DNA from: Myxococcales bacterium
GTDB lineage: Bacteria > Myxococcota_A > Polyangia > Haliangiales > Haliangiaceae
Direction: 5' to 3'
DNA length: 64,000 bases
NCBI GenBank assembly: GCA_016717005.1
Contig: JADJUF010000001.1
Span: 1,364,001-1,428,000, forward strand
Part shown: positions 7,798 through 20,405 of the stretch, in pieces
How the letters are laid out: the number at the start of each line of letters is the position of its first letter
Numbering within the stretch: the stretch's first letter is position 1
Made by a program: the position numbers and the translations under genes
The notes under the pieces: generated by a model
What the model saw: only the letters and a program-made list of their open reading frames with translations
Database searches by the model: none
What the model was told of the DNA's origin: nothing

Positions 7798-8319
7798 ATG
7801 ATGCGCGCCATGCGCAAGGAGTTTGCGATCACCACCGGCGGCCGCGAGGCGACGGTCGCGATCGACCGCCACGCCGACGGCGAGCTGACCGTGGAGCTCG
7901 ACGGCGTCGCCCGCGCCGTCGACGCCCGCCAGCTCCGCCCCGGGACCTGGTCGCTGGTGATCGACGGGGCCAGCTTCACCGTCGACCTCGATCCGCGCCG
8001 GGCCGGGGTCGCGGCCTCGGTCGGCGCGGCCGAGGCCCTGCTCGTCGTCGAGGACGCCCAGACCAAGCGCCTGCGCGGCGCCACCCACCGGGGCCCGGCG
8101 GCGCGCGGCGAGGAGATCCTGGCGCCGATCGCCGGCAAGGTCGTCAAGATCCTGTGCGCGGTCGGCGACGAGGTCGCGGCCGGCCAGGCCGTGGCGGTGC
8201 TCGAGGCGATGAAGATGGAGAACGAGATCATCGCCGAGCGCGGCGGCACCTGCGCCGACATCGCCAAGGCCGCGGGCCAGTCGGTCGAGACCAACGAGCG
8301 CCTGATGACCCTGGCGTGA
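7798..8319 (+). CDS. Biotin/lipoyl attachment domain protein (biotin carboxyl carrier subunit)
   Basis: 173 residues. The C-terminal ~70 residues are a biotinyl domain with the target EAMKMEN (biotinylated Lys at about 139), preceded by ILAPIAGKVVKILCAVGDEV. The N-terminal half (KEFAITTGGREATVAIDRH, then WSLVIDGASFTVDLD) resembles the linker/beta region found between the carboxylase and the carrier in 3-methylcrotonyl/propionyl-CoA carboxylase alpha chains. It would carry CO2 on biotin to an acyl-CoA carboxyltransferase. No carboxylase or transferase subunit is adjacent, so partners must be elsewhere. Three in-frame ATGs (7798, 7801, 7813) compete as starts; the last (MRKEF) is closest to a natural N-terminus. 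Confidence 0.85.
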   Translation: MMRAMRKEFAITTGGREATVAIDRHADGELTVELDGVARAVDARQLRPGTWSLVIDGASFTVDLDPRRAGVAASVGAAEALLVVEDAQTKRLRGATHRGPAARGEEILAPIAGKVVKILCAVGDEVAAGQAVAVLEAMKMENEIIAERGGTCADIAKAAGQSVETNERLMTLA

Positions 8320-8413
8320 CCCCCGTCCGCCGCCCGGGACCGTCGGGCTGCCCCGCCGTTAGCCCGGCGCGGTTTGCGGCGGCGCCGGCCCGCGTGCTAA
8401 GGACGCCCAAGTC

Positions 8414-9595
8414 GTGACGTTCCGCTCGTTCGCCGAGGTGTTCGCCGCCAAGCAGATCTTGGTGTGCGTCGGCTCCGGCGGCGTCGGCAAGACCACCACC
8501 TCGGCCGCGCTGGCGCTGGCCGCGGCCCGGGCCGGGAAGCGCACGCTGGTGATCACGATCGATCCGGCCAAGCGCCTGGCCAGCTCGCTGGGCCTGGCCA
8601 GCCTCGGCCACGACGTCCAGGAGGTCGACCCGGCGGTGGTCGGCGCCGGCGTCGTCGCGGGCCCCGGCCACCCGGGCGCCGCGAGCCTGTCGGCGATGAT
8701 GCTCGACCAGAAGCGCGCCTTCGACGAGGTGGTCGAGGGCCACGCCAAGGATCCGGCCGCGGTGCAGCGCATCCTCGCCAACCCGGTCTACGCCCAGGTG
8801 TCGGGCTCGCTGGCGGGCAGCCAGGAGTACGCGGCGATGGCCAAGCTCCACGACCTCGACGCCACCGGGCGCTGGGATCTGATCGTCGTCGACACGCCGC
8901 CGACGACGCACGCGCTCGACTTCCTCGAGGCCCCGGCCAAGCTGGCGGCGGCGATCGACTCGCCGGCGATCGAGTGGTTCCGCAAGCTCCAGGGCGGCGG
9001 CCGCTCGGGCTGGTCGCTCCTGGGCCGGTCGGGCTCGTTCGTGCTGGCGCGGCTGCAGAAGTTCGTCGGCTCGCAGTTCCTCGACGATCTCGGCGTGTTC
9101 TTCACCGAGTTCCACGACATCCTGGGCGGCTTCCGGCAGCGGGCCGAGGAGACCTACGCGCTCCTGCGGCAGCCGCGGGTCGGGTTCGTGCTGGTGTCGT
9201 CGCCGGAGCCGATGGCGATGCGCGAGGCGCTGTTCTTCCACGAGCGCCTGGTGCGATCGCAGATGCCGCTGGCCGGGTTCGTGGTCAACCGGGTCCACCT
9301 CCACCGCCCGACCGACGCCGACGTGCCCGCGCTCGAGCGCCTGCTCGCGAAGGAGCCCGCGGTCGCCGCGCTCGGGCTCTCCGGCACCAGCCTGCGCATG
9401 AGCGCCGAGGCGCTGCAGCGCGCCCACGCCGAGCAGGAGCTCCTGGCCGGCGTCGACGACGACGCCCTGACCCGGCTGCGCGGCGCGGCCGGGCCCGACG
9501 CGCTGATCGTCCGCGTGCCGCTCGCGCACCAGGACATCCACGATCTCGATCGGCTGATCGCCCTGGGCGCGACGCTCACGGCGCCGCCGACCTGA
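8414..9595 (+). CDS. ArsA/Get3-like anion-transporting ATPase
   Basis: 393 residues from GTG 8414. The deviant Walker A motif GSGGVGKTTT spans about residues 20-29. It is followed by LVITIDPAKRLASSLGL, the A-loop signature of the ArsA/Get3 branch of SIMIBI ATPases, and WDLIVVDTPPTTHALDFL is the switch II/Walker B region. The usual metal-binding cysteines of ArsA and the CxxC of Get3 are absent, so arsenite transport is doubtful. In myxobacteria and actinobacteria such proteins occur as one of a tandem pair of unknown function, but here it is single. It is preceded by a 94-bp spacer after the biotin-carrier gene. Its 3' end overlaps the convergent glycosyltransferase gene by 20 bp. Confidence 0.8.
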   Translation: MTFRSFAEVFAAKQILVCVGSGGVGKTTTSAALALAAARAGKRTLVITIDPAKRLASSLGLASLGHDVQEVDPAVVGAGVVAGPGHPGAASLSAMMLDQKRAFDEVVEGHAKDPAAVQRILANPVYAQVSGSLAGSQEYAAMAKLHDLDATGRWDLIVVDTPPTTHALDFLEAPAKLAAAIDSPAIEWFRKLQGGGRSGWSLLGRSGSFVLARLQKFVGSQFLDDLGVFFTEFHDILGGFRQRAEETYALLRQPRVGFVLVSSPEPMAMREALFFHERLVRSQMPLAGFVVNRVHLHRPTDADVPALERLLAKEPAVAALGLSGTSLRMSAEALQRAHAEQELLAGVDDDALTRLRGAAGPDALIVRVPLAHQDIHDLDRLIALGATLTAPPT

Positions 9596-10955
9596 CCGCG
9601 CGGGTCGCCCGCCACGCCCACGCGCGCGGGTGACCGGTGGCGAGCGGCGCCCAGCCCAGCCGATCGGCCGCGACCGCGCCCGGCATCCGGAACCGCAGGC
9701 CGACCGCGTCGAGCAGGTACACCGGCGCCACGCCGATCGCGGGGCGGACGTCGAGGCCCCAGCCGTCGACCTGGGCGGCGCGGCAGCCGCTGTACCACGC
9801 CACCATCGGCGGCTCCGTGGTGTAGACCAGGCACGGGCGCCCGGCGCGATCGGCGGCGATCGCGCGGGCCGCCACGACCGCCGGCGCGCGATCGCGGGCG
9901 AGCTGATCGAGCCGCCGCAGCGTCCACACCGCCGACGGGACCGCCGCGACCGCGGCCAGCGCCAGCGCGATCCGGGCCCGGGCGGGCGCCGCCGCCAGCC
10001 AGCTGGCCGCGACGACGATCAGCGCGGTCAGGGCGAACGTGATGAAGCGCGCCTCGCCGTGGACCCGCCAGCCGAGCAGGACGATCTGGCCCAGCGCCGC
10101 CACCACCAGCAGCCGCCGCAGCTGCACGGCCGGGTCGACCGAGCGGCGCCACGCGGCGAGCCCGACCACGACGCCCGCCGCCGCGATCAGCCCCGCGACC
10201 GGCCCGGCCAGGCGCACCGGCCAGGCCCGCAGGTAGAACACCAGGCCGTGCCCGGGGTAGTCGCGCCGGGCCAGGCGCTCGCCCTCGTGCAGCACGCCGA
10301 GGACCGATCCGGTGATCGCGCGGCTCCACACGAAGAACGGCACCAGCAGCGCCAGCGCCAGCGCCGCCGCGATCACGATCGCGCGCCGCCGCTCGGGGTA
10401 GATCACGAACGCCGCGACCATCACCACCGCGACCACCGGCGCCGACGCGTAGCGCAGGTAGCAGGCGGCGGCGGCGGCGGCGGCGGCGACGATCGGCCGC
10501 GGCCGCGGCCCGGCCAGCGCCGCCACCAGCGCCAGCAGCCCCAGCGCGGCCGGGATGTCCGACAGCGCCTCGGCGGCGCGCCACGAGAACTCGGGGATCG
10601 TCACCTGCACCGCGATCGCGATCACCGCGGCGGTCGCGCCGAACGTCCGCCGGGTCAGCGCGGCGATCAGGCCCACGTACGCCAGGGCGTAGAGCGCGAA
10701 CGGCAGGCGCAGCGCCAGCTCGCCGCCGCCGGCGAGCACGCCGGGCGCGGCCGCGGCCATCATGCCGATCGAGCGGTGCAGCGGCAGGCCATCGCCGCCG
10801 CCATCGACGAGGTCGCGGGCGCCGAGCGCGTAGACCGCCTCGTCGTGGCCGAGCGGCCGCGTGGGCGCCAGCGCCAGCGCCAGCACCACGAGCAGGTACG
10901 CCCACGGCGTCAGGGCCAGCGCGCGCGCGCGCCGCGCTACGGCCGCTTCGCCCAC
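9576..10955 (-). CDS. Membrane glycosyltransferase, GT-C fold (ArnT/PMT-like)
   Basis: 459 residues starting at a GTG 10955 that overlaps the 3' end of the upstream protease gene. The N-terminal helix (WAYLLVVLALALAPTRPL) leads into GHDEAVYALGARDLV. The acidic DE pair in the first periplasmic loop is the catalytic signature of lipid-linked sugar transferases (GT39/GT83 type). About ten further membrane segments follow. A soluble C-terminal domain of about 100 residues (CLVYTTEPPMVAWYSGC, then VYLLDAVGLRF) completes the family layout. It probably moves a sugar from a polyprenyl-phosphate donor to a lipid or protein acceptor on the outer face of the inner membrane. Translational coupling suggests co-expression with the secreted protease. 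The acceptor is unknown. Confidence 0.78.
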   Translation of the reverse strand: MGEAAVARRARALALTPWAYLLVVLALALAPTRPLGHDEAVYALGARDLVDGGGDGLPLHRSIGMMAAAAPGVLAGGGELALRLPFALYALAYVGLIAALTRRTFGATAAVIAIAVQVTIPEFSWRAAEALSDIPAALGLLALVAALAGPRPRPIVAAAAAAAACYLRYASAPVVAVVMVAAFVIYPERRRAIVIAAALALALLVPFFVWSRAITGSVLGVLHEGERLARRDYPGHGLVFYLRAWPVRLAGPVAGLIAAAGVVVGLAAWRRSVDPAVQLRRLLVVAALGQIVLLGWRVHGEARFITFALTALIVVAASWLAAAPARARIALALAAVAAVPSAVWTLRRLDQLARDRAPAVVAARAIAADRAGRPCLVYTTEPPMVAWYSGCRAAQVDGWGLDVRPAIGVAPVYLLDAVGLRFRMPGAVAADRLGWAPLATGHPRAWAWRATRAVRSAAP

Positions 10956-12244
10956 GTGATCGACCAGCGCCAGGCGTCGTCGAGCGTCGCGCGCCAGGTG
11001 GCGAGCGTCGCGCCGGTGACGATCGCGATGCGGCGATCGCGCCGCTCGATCGCGGTGACGCGCCCCTGCCAGGTCAGCCAGACCGCGCGGGTGGGGCCGT
11101 CCTCGATCTCGGTGCCGGCCGCGAGGTGATCGACCGCGCGGCCGCCGGCGTCCCAGAACTCGAGCGCGTCGACGTCGGTGTCCCACGTGGTGACGGCCAC
11201 GCCGAGCGCGGTCCACGGCGCCGCCACCGCGCCCTTGGGCCCGCGGACGATCACCCGATCGCCGCCCCACCCGGCCGCGGCCGAGGCCGCGATCGCCGGA
11301 TCGAGGCCGTGCGCGACCAGGAACTCGCGCCAGCCCTCCTCGCCCCAGACCGACGTGTCGATCCGCAGCGGGTCGGGCGGCGCGACGATCTCGTCGGCGC
11401 GCGCGTCGGCGAGGTACAGCGCCGGGTGCAGCACCTGCTCGGTCGTGCGCGGCGGGCGCGCGAACGCGGCGTCGACCGCGGCCCACGGCTGGCCCTTGCG
11501 CAGCGCCGCGACGAAGCCGATGCCGGCCCGGTACGGGAACAGCATGGCCTCGCGGACCGCGACCGGCGCGGCGTCGATCAGCTGGCCGCCGCCCTCGCCG
11601 TCCATGTTGGAGGTGAGCAGCCGGACGACGTCGTCGTGATCCCACGGCGAGGTCAGGCCCTGGCCGGCCAGGCTGTACTCGATCATCAGCGCGACGCCGT
11701 CGCCCTCGACCAGGGCCTGCCGCGCCAGCGAGCCGTCGTTGTCGTCCTTGACCGCCTTCATCCACCTGGTCAGGTCGAAGTGCTGATCCTGGAGCGCGTG
11801 GGTGATCTCGTGGGCCATCAGCATGTCGGCCCAGGTGTCGTCGCTGCCGGGCTTGGCCGACACGTACAGCTTGGCCTCGGCCGGGTCGTAGAAGCCGGCG
11901 ATCTGCTCGGTCAGCAGGTCGACGATGAGCGCGTCGAGGTCGGTCGCCATCGGCACCAGGCCCCAGCGCTTGGCGACCGCGGCGTCGGCGGCGCGCTCGG
12001 CCGGCGGCGCGTCCTCGTCCATGCGCAAGAGGATCCGCGCGCGCAGGCCGGCGTCGTCCATCACGCCCTTGTCGATCGTGCGCAGCACCGGCAGGCCGCG
12101 CGCCCGCGCGACCTTGAGCGCGATGTCGTCGGCGCGCGCCACCAGCTTCGCGGTCCAGGTGGGATCGTCGTCGGCGCGGGCCGCCAGCGACGCGAGCAAG
12201 AGACCGACGACAGCGCCGGCGGCGAGGGTCGTGCGTGACGCCAT
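10937..12244 (-). CDS. Secreted HExxH metalloprotease-like protein
   Basis: 435 residues with a signal peptide (MASRTTLAAGAVVGLLLASLAARA). The zinc motif HEITH (H145-E146-H149) lies in MLMAHEITHALQDQHFDL. A third ligand candidate is E180 in LVEGDGVALM, about 31 residues later, as in gluzincins. The preceding segment EQIAGFYDPAEAKLYV is typical of this poorly characterised secreted family. The ~200-residue C-terminal region has no recognised motif. The protein should act in the periplasm or outside the cell; its substrate is unknown. Its stop codon lies inside the glycosyltransferase gene start, making a two-gene operon. It is divergent from the HEAT/trypsin gene across 62 bp. Confidence 0.72.
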   Translation of the reverse strand: MASRTTLAAGAVVGLLLASLAARADDDPTWTAKLVARADDIALKVARARGLPVLRTIDKGVMDDAGLRARILLRMDEDAPPAERAADAAVAKRWGLVPMATDLDALIVDLLTEQIAGFYDPAEAKLYVSAKPGSDDTWADMLMAHEITHALQDQHFDLTRWMKAVKDDNDGSLARQALVEGDGVALMIEYSLAGQGLTSPWDHDDVVRLLTSNMDGEGGGQLIDAAPVAVREAMLFPYRAGIGFVAALRKGQPWAAVDAAFARPPRTTEQVLHPALYLADARADEIVAPPDPLRIDTSVWGEEGWREFLVAHGLDPAIAASAAAGWGGDRVIVRGPKGAVAAPWTALGVAVTTWDTDVDALEFWDAGGRAVDHLAAGTEIEDGPTRAVWLTWQGRVTAIERRDRRIAIVTGATLATWRATLDDAWRWSITWAKRP

Positions 12245-12306
12245 GGCGATAGCCTACACGGCCACCGGCAGCGCGGCCCGTGCCGGCGCGCTAGCATGTC
12301 GACGCC

Positions 12307-14661
12307 GTGATCGATCGCGCCCGCCTGCTCCGCCAGCTCGAGTTCGCCAGCTTCGCCCAGCGCGGCCAGGTGGCGGCGGAGGTGGCCGCGACCGCCACCG
12401 CCGCCGAGGTCGACGAGCTGCTCGACCTGCTCGCGCACCCGCACCCGCACGTGCGCCTGGGCGTGCTCGAGGTGATCCGCTGCGCCGGCCACCGCGACGC
12501 CCGGGCCCGGGTGCTGGCCCACGCCCGCGCCCACGCCGGCGACGATCGCGTGTTCGCGCTGCGGGCGCTGGTCGACCTGGCGCGCCCGGGCGACGACGAC
12601 CTGCGCGCGGCGGCGACCGCGTGGTCGAGCGACGCCGACGCGTTCGTCGCGGCCCAGGCCCAGCGGCTGGCCGCGGCCGCGGCGCCGGCGCCGGCCGACG
12701 CCTCGGGCCCGACCCGGGCCCCGCTCGACCAGCTGGTCGTGCGGCTGTTCGGCGCGCCCCGCGCGGCCGAGCGGATCGCCAGCGTCGAGGCGATCGAGCG
12801 GCGCGGCCCGGCCGCGGTCGTGGCGACCGCGCGGCTGGCGCTGGTCAAGGGCTCGGCCGATGTGGTGCCGCTGGTCGTGCGCGCGTTGATCCGCCAGGCC
12901 GCGGCCGTGGCCGAGCCGCCGACGCTGATCCCGCTGCTCGAGGGAGCGCGCCGCCGGCTGCGCGACGCGCCGGCCGCGGTGGCGGCGCTCGACGACGCGC
13001 TGCTGGCGCTGGGCGGCCTCGGCCACGCGCCGGCGCTGCTGCGCCGCTTGCTCGAGCTCGAGCCGGGCCAGGTCGACGCCCTGGTCGCGCGGCTGTGCGG
13101 CCTGCCGGCGCCCGAGGTGGCGCTGCACGTGCCGGCGATGCTCGACGCGCTGGGCCGACGGCCGGCGATGTGGTCGTCGCTGGGGCCGGCCTTGGCCTAC
13201 GCCGCGGCCGACGTGCGCGACGGCGCCCGCGCCGAGCTGCGCCGCCACGCCGACCTGGTGATCGCCGAGCTGCGCGCCGGCCGCGGCCGGCCGCCGGTGA
13301 CGGTGGTGTCGACGACCTGGGTGCTGGCGCGCGTGGCCGCGCCGGGCGAGGTGCTGCCGCGGCAGCTGCGCGCCGCGCTCGAGCGCCTGCCCGCGCCCGA
13401 GGCCGCGACCGCGCTGGTGGCGCTGTGCGCCCGGCTGGCGACCGAGGCGGCCGCGACGGTGCTGGTGGCGCTGGCGCGCGATCCGCTCGACGCGGCCCGG
13501 ACCGCGGCCCAAGCCGCGATCGCGGCGTGGCGGTCGCCGTGGGTCGAGCTGACCGCGGGCGAGCCGCCGACCGTGACGCCGCGCTACCTCGCCGCCGACG
13601 GCGCGCCGCTGGCCCGGCGCGACGAGCGCCTGCTCGGCGCCGACGGCGTCGAGCACGTGCTGGCGGCCGACGGCCGCCCCGTGGTCGCGACCGCCACCGA
13701 GCACGGCGGCTGCCGGTGCTGCGCCCCGCCGCGGGCGCTGGTGCGCCGCGCGGGCGACGGCCTGCGCTGCCCGGCGTCGTGGGTGGCGTACCTGCGCGAC
13801 GGCGCCGAGCTGGTGCGCGAGGACGCGCATCCCCACGGCCGCTGCCGTGCGTGCGACTCGCTGCGACCGCGGGTGCGCGAGGGCGATCGCACCGTGTGCC
13901 TCGCGTGCGGCGCCGGCCGCGCCGCGGTGGTCGCGCCCCCGCCGGGGCTGCCCAACGTCCCGGTCGCGACCGAGCAGCAGGCGCTGCCGCGCCCGCCGAC
14001 CCTGGCCGAGTTCGCGCTGGTCAGCCCGACCATCCGCGCGGCGATGGGCGCCAACGTGTTCGTGCGCGCCCACGACGGCGACGACCGGTTCAACGCCTCG
14101 GGCATCGTGATCGCCCGCGACGGTGACCACGTCGCGATCCTGACCAACCGCCACGTCGTCGAGAGCGACGATCAGGCGCGGCTGTGCCGGCTCGAGGCCA
14201 TGACCGTGGCCGGCGAGGCCCGGGAGCTGCGGACGGTGTGGCGCGCGGCGCGCGGGGTCGATCTGGCGCTGATCGAGGGCCGGGTCAGCGACGCCGATCA
14301 GCTCGCGGTCATGCCGCTGGGCGCCGGCGCCGCGCTGGTCGGCGCGCCGGTGTTCGCGATCGGCAACCCGCTGGGCCTGCCGTGGAGCTACTCGACCGGC
14401 GCGGTGTCGGCGATCCGCGACTGGACCTCGCGCGACGGCCTGCCGGTGCGCGTCCTCCAGACCGACACCAGCATCTCGCCGGGCTCGAGCGGCGGCGGGC
14501 TGTGGCACGCCGACGGCCACCTGGTCGGCGTGATCTCGTTCGGCCACCAGGGCGGCCACGGCAGCCCGGTGCAGTTCGCGCTGTCGATCGCGGCGGTGCG
14601 CGACGCGTTCGCCCGCGACGACCTGCGCTGGCGCGGCCGACCGCTGACCGACCTGATCTGA
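12307..14661 (+). CDS. HEAT-repeat / zinc-ribbon / trypsin-like serine protease fusion
   Basis: 784 residues from GTG 12307. Residues 1-~430 are a run of Ala/Leu-rich helical hairpins (LLDLLAHPHPHVRLGVLEVI and later pairs), as in HEAT or Armadillo solenoids. Residues ~465-535 contain cysteine pairs (GGCRCCAPP, GRCRACDSLRP, TVCLACGAGR), likely one or two zinc ribbons. The C-terminal ~220 residues are a chymotrypsin-fold protease with the triad H616 (LTNRHVV), D652 (GVDLALIEG) and S728 (SPGSSGGGL), of the S1C/DegP-like kind but without a PDZ domain. There is no signal peptide, so it is probably cytoplasmic. The HEAT part could be a substrate receptor (inference). The two-hairpin repeat array follows its stop. 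Confidence 0.8.
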   Translation: MIDRARLLRQLEFASFAQRGQVAAEVAATATAAEVDELLDLLAHPHPHVRLGVLEVIRCAGHRDARARVLAHARAHAGDDRVFALRALVDLARPGDDDLRAAATAWSSDADAFVAAQAQRLAAAAAPAPADASGPTRAPLDQLVVRLFGAPRAAERIASVEAIERRGPAAVVATARLALVKGSADVVPLVVRALIRQAAAVAEPPTLIPLLEGARRRLRDAPAAVAALDDALLALGGLGHAPALLRRLLELEPGQVDALVARLCGLPAPEVALHVPAMLDALGRRPAMWSSLGPALAYAAADVRDGARAELRRHADLVIAELRAGRGRPPVTVVSTTWVLARVAAPGEVLPRQLRAALERLPAPEAATALVALCARLATEAAATVLVALARDPLDAARTAAQAAIAAWRSPWVELTAGEPPTVTPRYLAADGAPLARRDERLLGADGVEHVLAADGRPVVATATEHGGCRCCAPPRALVRRAGDGLRCPASWVAYLRDGAELVREDAHPHGRCRACDSLRPRVREGDRTVCLACGAGRAAVVAPPPGLPNVPVATEQQALPRPPTLAEFALVSPTIRAAMGANVFVRAHDGDDRFNASGIVIARDGDHVAILTNRHVVESDDQARLCRLEAMTVAGEARELRTVWRAARGVDLALIEGRVSDADQLAVMPLGAGAALVGAPVFAIGNPLGLPWSYSTGAVSAIRDWTSRDGLPVRVLQTDTSISPGSSGGGLWHADGHLVGVISFGHQGGHGSPVQFALSIAAVRDAFARDDLRWRGRPLTDLI

Positions 14662-14663
14662 AT

Positions 14664-14904
14664 CTCAGAGGGCCTGTCGCCAGGCCCAGCCAGGTGCAGG
14701 GGTGCTCGGAGGTCCGCGGTCTCATCCAGGCCAGGTCGGCATCTCGGGGACAAGCCGACGGGGCCCCCACCCACGACGCGAGACTCCCGGCGCGCCGACG
14801 GTGCTCGACCGAAGAACTCACAAGCTCTGAGCTCCCTCCCCTCCGAGACGCGAGACGCCCCGGCGCATGGACCAGTGCTCGACCGAAGAACTGACAAGCG
14901 CTGA
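14664..14904. repeat. Intergenic hairpin repeat family, array A (one long and one short unit)
   Basis: Directly after the HEAT/trypsin stop. Unit 1 begins with the hairpin GGCCTGTCGCCAGGCC (14671-14686). It contains the core GACGCGAGACTCCCGGCGCG (from 14775) and then GTGCTCGACCGAAGAACTCA. Unit 2 repeats the core at 14847 (GACGCGAGACGCC) and GTGCTCGACCGAAGAACTGA near 14874. The same modules recur at 50.1-50.4 kb. No start codon or coding bias supports a gene here. The remaining bases to 14952 hold nothing recognisable. Confidence 0.75.
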
Positions 14905-14952
14905 CGCGCGCGCGCCGATCGACGCCGGCCCCGGCGCGCGCTGGCCCGCGGG

Positions 14953-15615
14953 TCAGCCGATCAGGAACCGCTCGCGCCAGGCCTGATCGGGGCCGCGCTC
15001 GATCAACAGCACGGTCGCGTTGCCAGGGTTGGGCTCGTCCTCGAACCACTCGACCGAGCGATTGAACCAGGCCATGCGGAACGCGCGCTGGGTCACGCCG
15101 TGCAGGAAGATCACGTGGTGGTGGAAGTGCGAGCGGTGCAGCTTGCCCATGAAGATCGCGAGCCGCTGGACCACGTCGGCCCGGCTCTCGCCGCTGGGGT
15201 AGCGGAAGTAGAACCGGCCGTTGTGATCGCTCATGCGGGTCCGGCGCGCGAACTGCTCGGGCGCCCGCGCCGCCATGCCGGCCTCGTCGAGCCCGTCCCA
15301 GTCGCCGAACTCCTGCTCGCGCAGCAGGAACGAGTCGCGGCGCATGACGCCGGCGAAGCGGTCGCCCAGGGCCCGGCGCATCACCAGCGCCTCGGTCTGG
15401 ACGCACCGCAGGTACGGCGACCGCCACGAGCACAAGGTCGCAGGGTCGAGCGCCAGCGTCGCCAGGGTCGCGCCGGCGGCGAGCGCGTGGGGATCGTCGG
15501 CGGGCCGGGTCAGCGGGATCGCGTGATCGGGCATGACCTGGTAGACGGCCGGATCGTCGTTGGCGATCGAGCGACCGTGCCGGATGAGGGCGATGGTGGT
15601 GACGGTCGAGTCCAT
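14953..15615 (-). CDS. Histidine phosphatase superfamily protein (phosphoglycerate mutase-like)
   Basis: 220 residues from ATG 15615 (MDSTVTTIALIRHGRSIAN); upstream in-frame codons lack homology. The phosphohistidine motif is RHG (residues ~12-14). The second conserved region is SWRSPYLRCVQTEALVM (the usual S.l.R..qTA). The acidic general-base region is EFGDWDG, and the second His is in VIFLHGVTQRAF. The spacing fits a branch-1 histidine phosphatase acting on a small phosphorylated molecule. The substrate is not predictable from sequence. It is divergent from mfd with a 109-bp shared upstream region. Confidence 0.85.
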   Translation of the reverse strand: MDSTVTTIALIRHGRSIANDDPAVYQVMPDHAIPLTRPADDPHALAAGATLATLALDPATLCSWRSPYLRCVQTEALVMRRALGDRFAGVMRRDSFLLREQEFGDWDGLDEAGMAARAPEQFARRTRMSDHNGRFYFRYPSGESRADVVQRLAIFMGKLHRSHFHHHVIFLHGVTQRAFRMAWFNRSVEWFEDEPNPGNATVLLIERGPDQAWRERFLIG

Positions 15616-15724
15616 GCGCGGCGGCCGGGCGAGCTCGCCAGCGTACACGGTCGCGCGCGGGCGCCGGCGCCGATCGACGTCCGGCCGCGGGCGCGCGCGC
15701 GATTCCGCGCTACCCTGCCGCGCC

Positions 15725-19255
<3,531 letters not shown>

Positions 19256-19286
19256 CAGGCGAAATCCGTAGCCAGGAAAGGCAGTT

Positions 19287-20357
19287 ATGCGCACCGCCAG
19301 GCTCTTCGCCATCGTCTTGGCCACTTCCCTCTCGCTCGGACTCGCAGCCTGCGAGTCCAAGGGCAAGAAGTCGAACCAGGCCGCGCCCGCGGCCGGCGGC
19401 GGCGGCGCCCCGGCCCAGCCGCCCGGCGACCTCGCGACCGTGCTGGCCACGGTCGACGGCACCACGATCACCGTCGGTGAGTTCCAGGATCGCCTGAACC
19501 GACAGTCGCCGTACATCCGGGCCCGCTACACGTCGATCGAGCAGAAGAAGGAGTTCCTCGACAGCCTGGTGCGGTTCGAGGTGCTCGCGGCCGAGGCCGC
19601 CAAGCGCGGCTTCGACAAGGACCCGGAAGTGGTCCGCACGATGAAGCAGGTGATGATCCAGAAGCTCCTGCGCGACGAGTTCGAGACCAAGGTCACGCCC
19701 GAGTCGATCACCGAGGCCGAGATCAAGGCCTACTACGACGCCCACGCCGACGAGTTCCTCAAGCCCGAGGAGGTCCGGGCCTCGGCCGTCGTGGTCAAGA
19801 CCCAGGCCCAGGCCGAGCGCGTCGCCAAGGAGGCGGCCGGCGACGCCGGCAAGACCAACAAGGGCTTCCGCGATCTGGTGTCGACGTACACCACCAACGA
19901 CGAGCAGAAGCTGCGCGGCGGCGACCTGCGCTACCTGTCGACCACGACCAAGGACGTGCCCAAGCCGGTGATCGCGGCCGCGTTCGCGCTGGCCAACACC
20001 GGCGACGTGTCGGGCGTCGTCGACGCTGGCGACGGCACCTACTGGGTCCTCAAGCAGACCGGCCGCCGCAAGGCGCTGACCCGCACGCTCGAGGACGCCA
20101 CCCAGACCATCCGCAACAAGCTCTACCGCGACAAGCGGCTCGAGACCCAGAAGGCCTTCGTCGAGGGCCTGCGCAACGCCGCCAAGGTCGAGATCCTCGA
20201 GGACAACCTCGCCAAGGTCCGGGTCGACACCTCGCTCGAGGGCGGCGATCCCCACGGCGACGCCGCGCCGCTGCCCGACTTCAGCCAGCCCCTGCCGCCG
20301 CCGACCACGCCGATGCCGATGCCCGAGCCGCCGCCGGTGGCCCCGGCGGGCAAGTAA
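19287..20357 (+). CDS. Periplasmic parvulin-type peptidyl-prolyl isomerase lipoprotein (PrsA/PpiD-like)
   Basis: 356 residues. The signal MRTARLFAIVLATSLSLGLA is followed by the lipobox LAAC (AACESKGKK). A Gly/Ala/Pro linker leads to a helical N-terminal chaperone region (TVDGTTITVGEFQDRLNRQS, then KEFLDSLVRFEVLAAEA). The parvulin domain (about residues 150-260) includes IKAYYDAHADEFLKPEEV, GGDLRYLS and GVVDAGDGTYWVLKQTGRR. The C-terminus is Pro-rich (PLPPPTTPMPMPEPPP). It probably assists folding of envelope proteins. AGGAAAGG upstream is a good ribosome-binding site. With the adjacent SurA-like gene it forms an outer-membrane biogenesis pair just downstream of mfd. Confidence 0.88.
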   Translation: MRTARLFAIVLATSLSLGLAACESKGKKSNQAAPAAGGGGAPAQPPGDLATVLATVDGTTITVGEFQDRLNRQSPYIRARYTSIEQKKEFLDSLVRFEVLAAEAAKRGFDKDPEVVRTMKQVMIQKLLRDEFETKVTPESITEAEIKAYYDAHADEFLKPEEVRASAVVVKTQAQAERVAKEAAGDAGKTNKGFRDLVSTYTTNDEQKLRGGDLRYLSTTTKDVPKPVIAAAFALANTGDVSGVVDAGDGTYWVLKQTGRRKALTRTLEDATQTIRNKLYRDKRLETQKAFVEGLRNAAKVEILEDNLAKVRVDTSLEGGDPHGDAAPLPDFSQPLPPPTTPMPMPEPPPVAPAGK

Positions 20358-20405
20358 CCCAGGCAACCCCGCCCTCGCCCGCTCGGTCCAACCTCAGGCC
20401 CCCTC

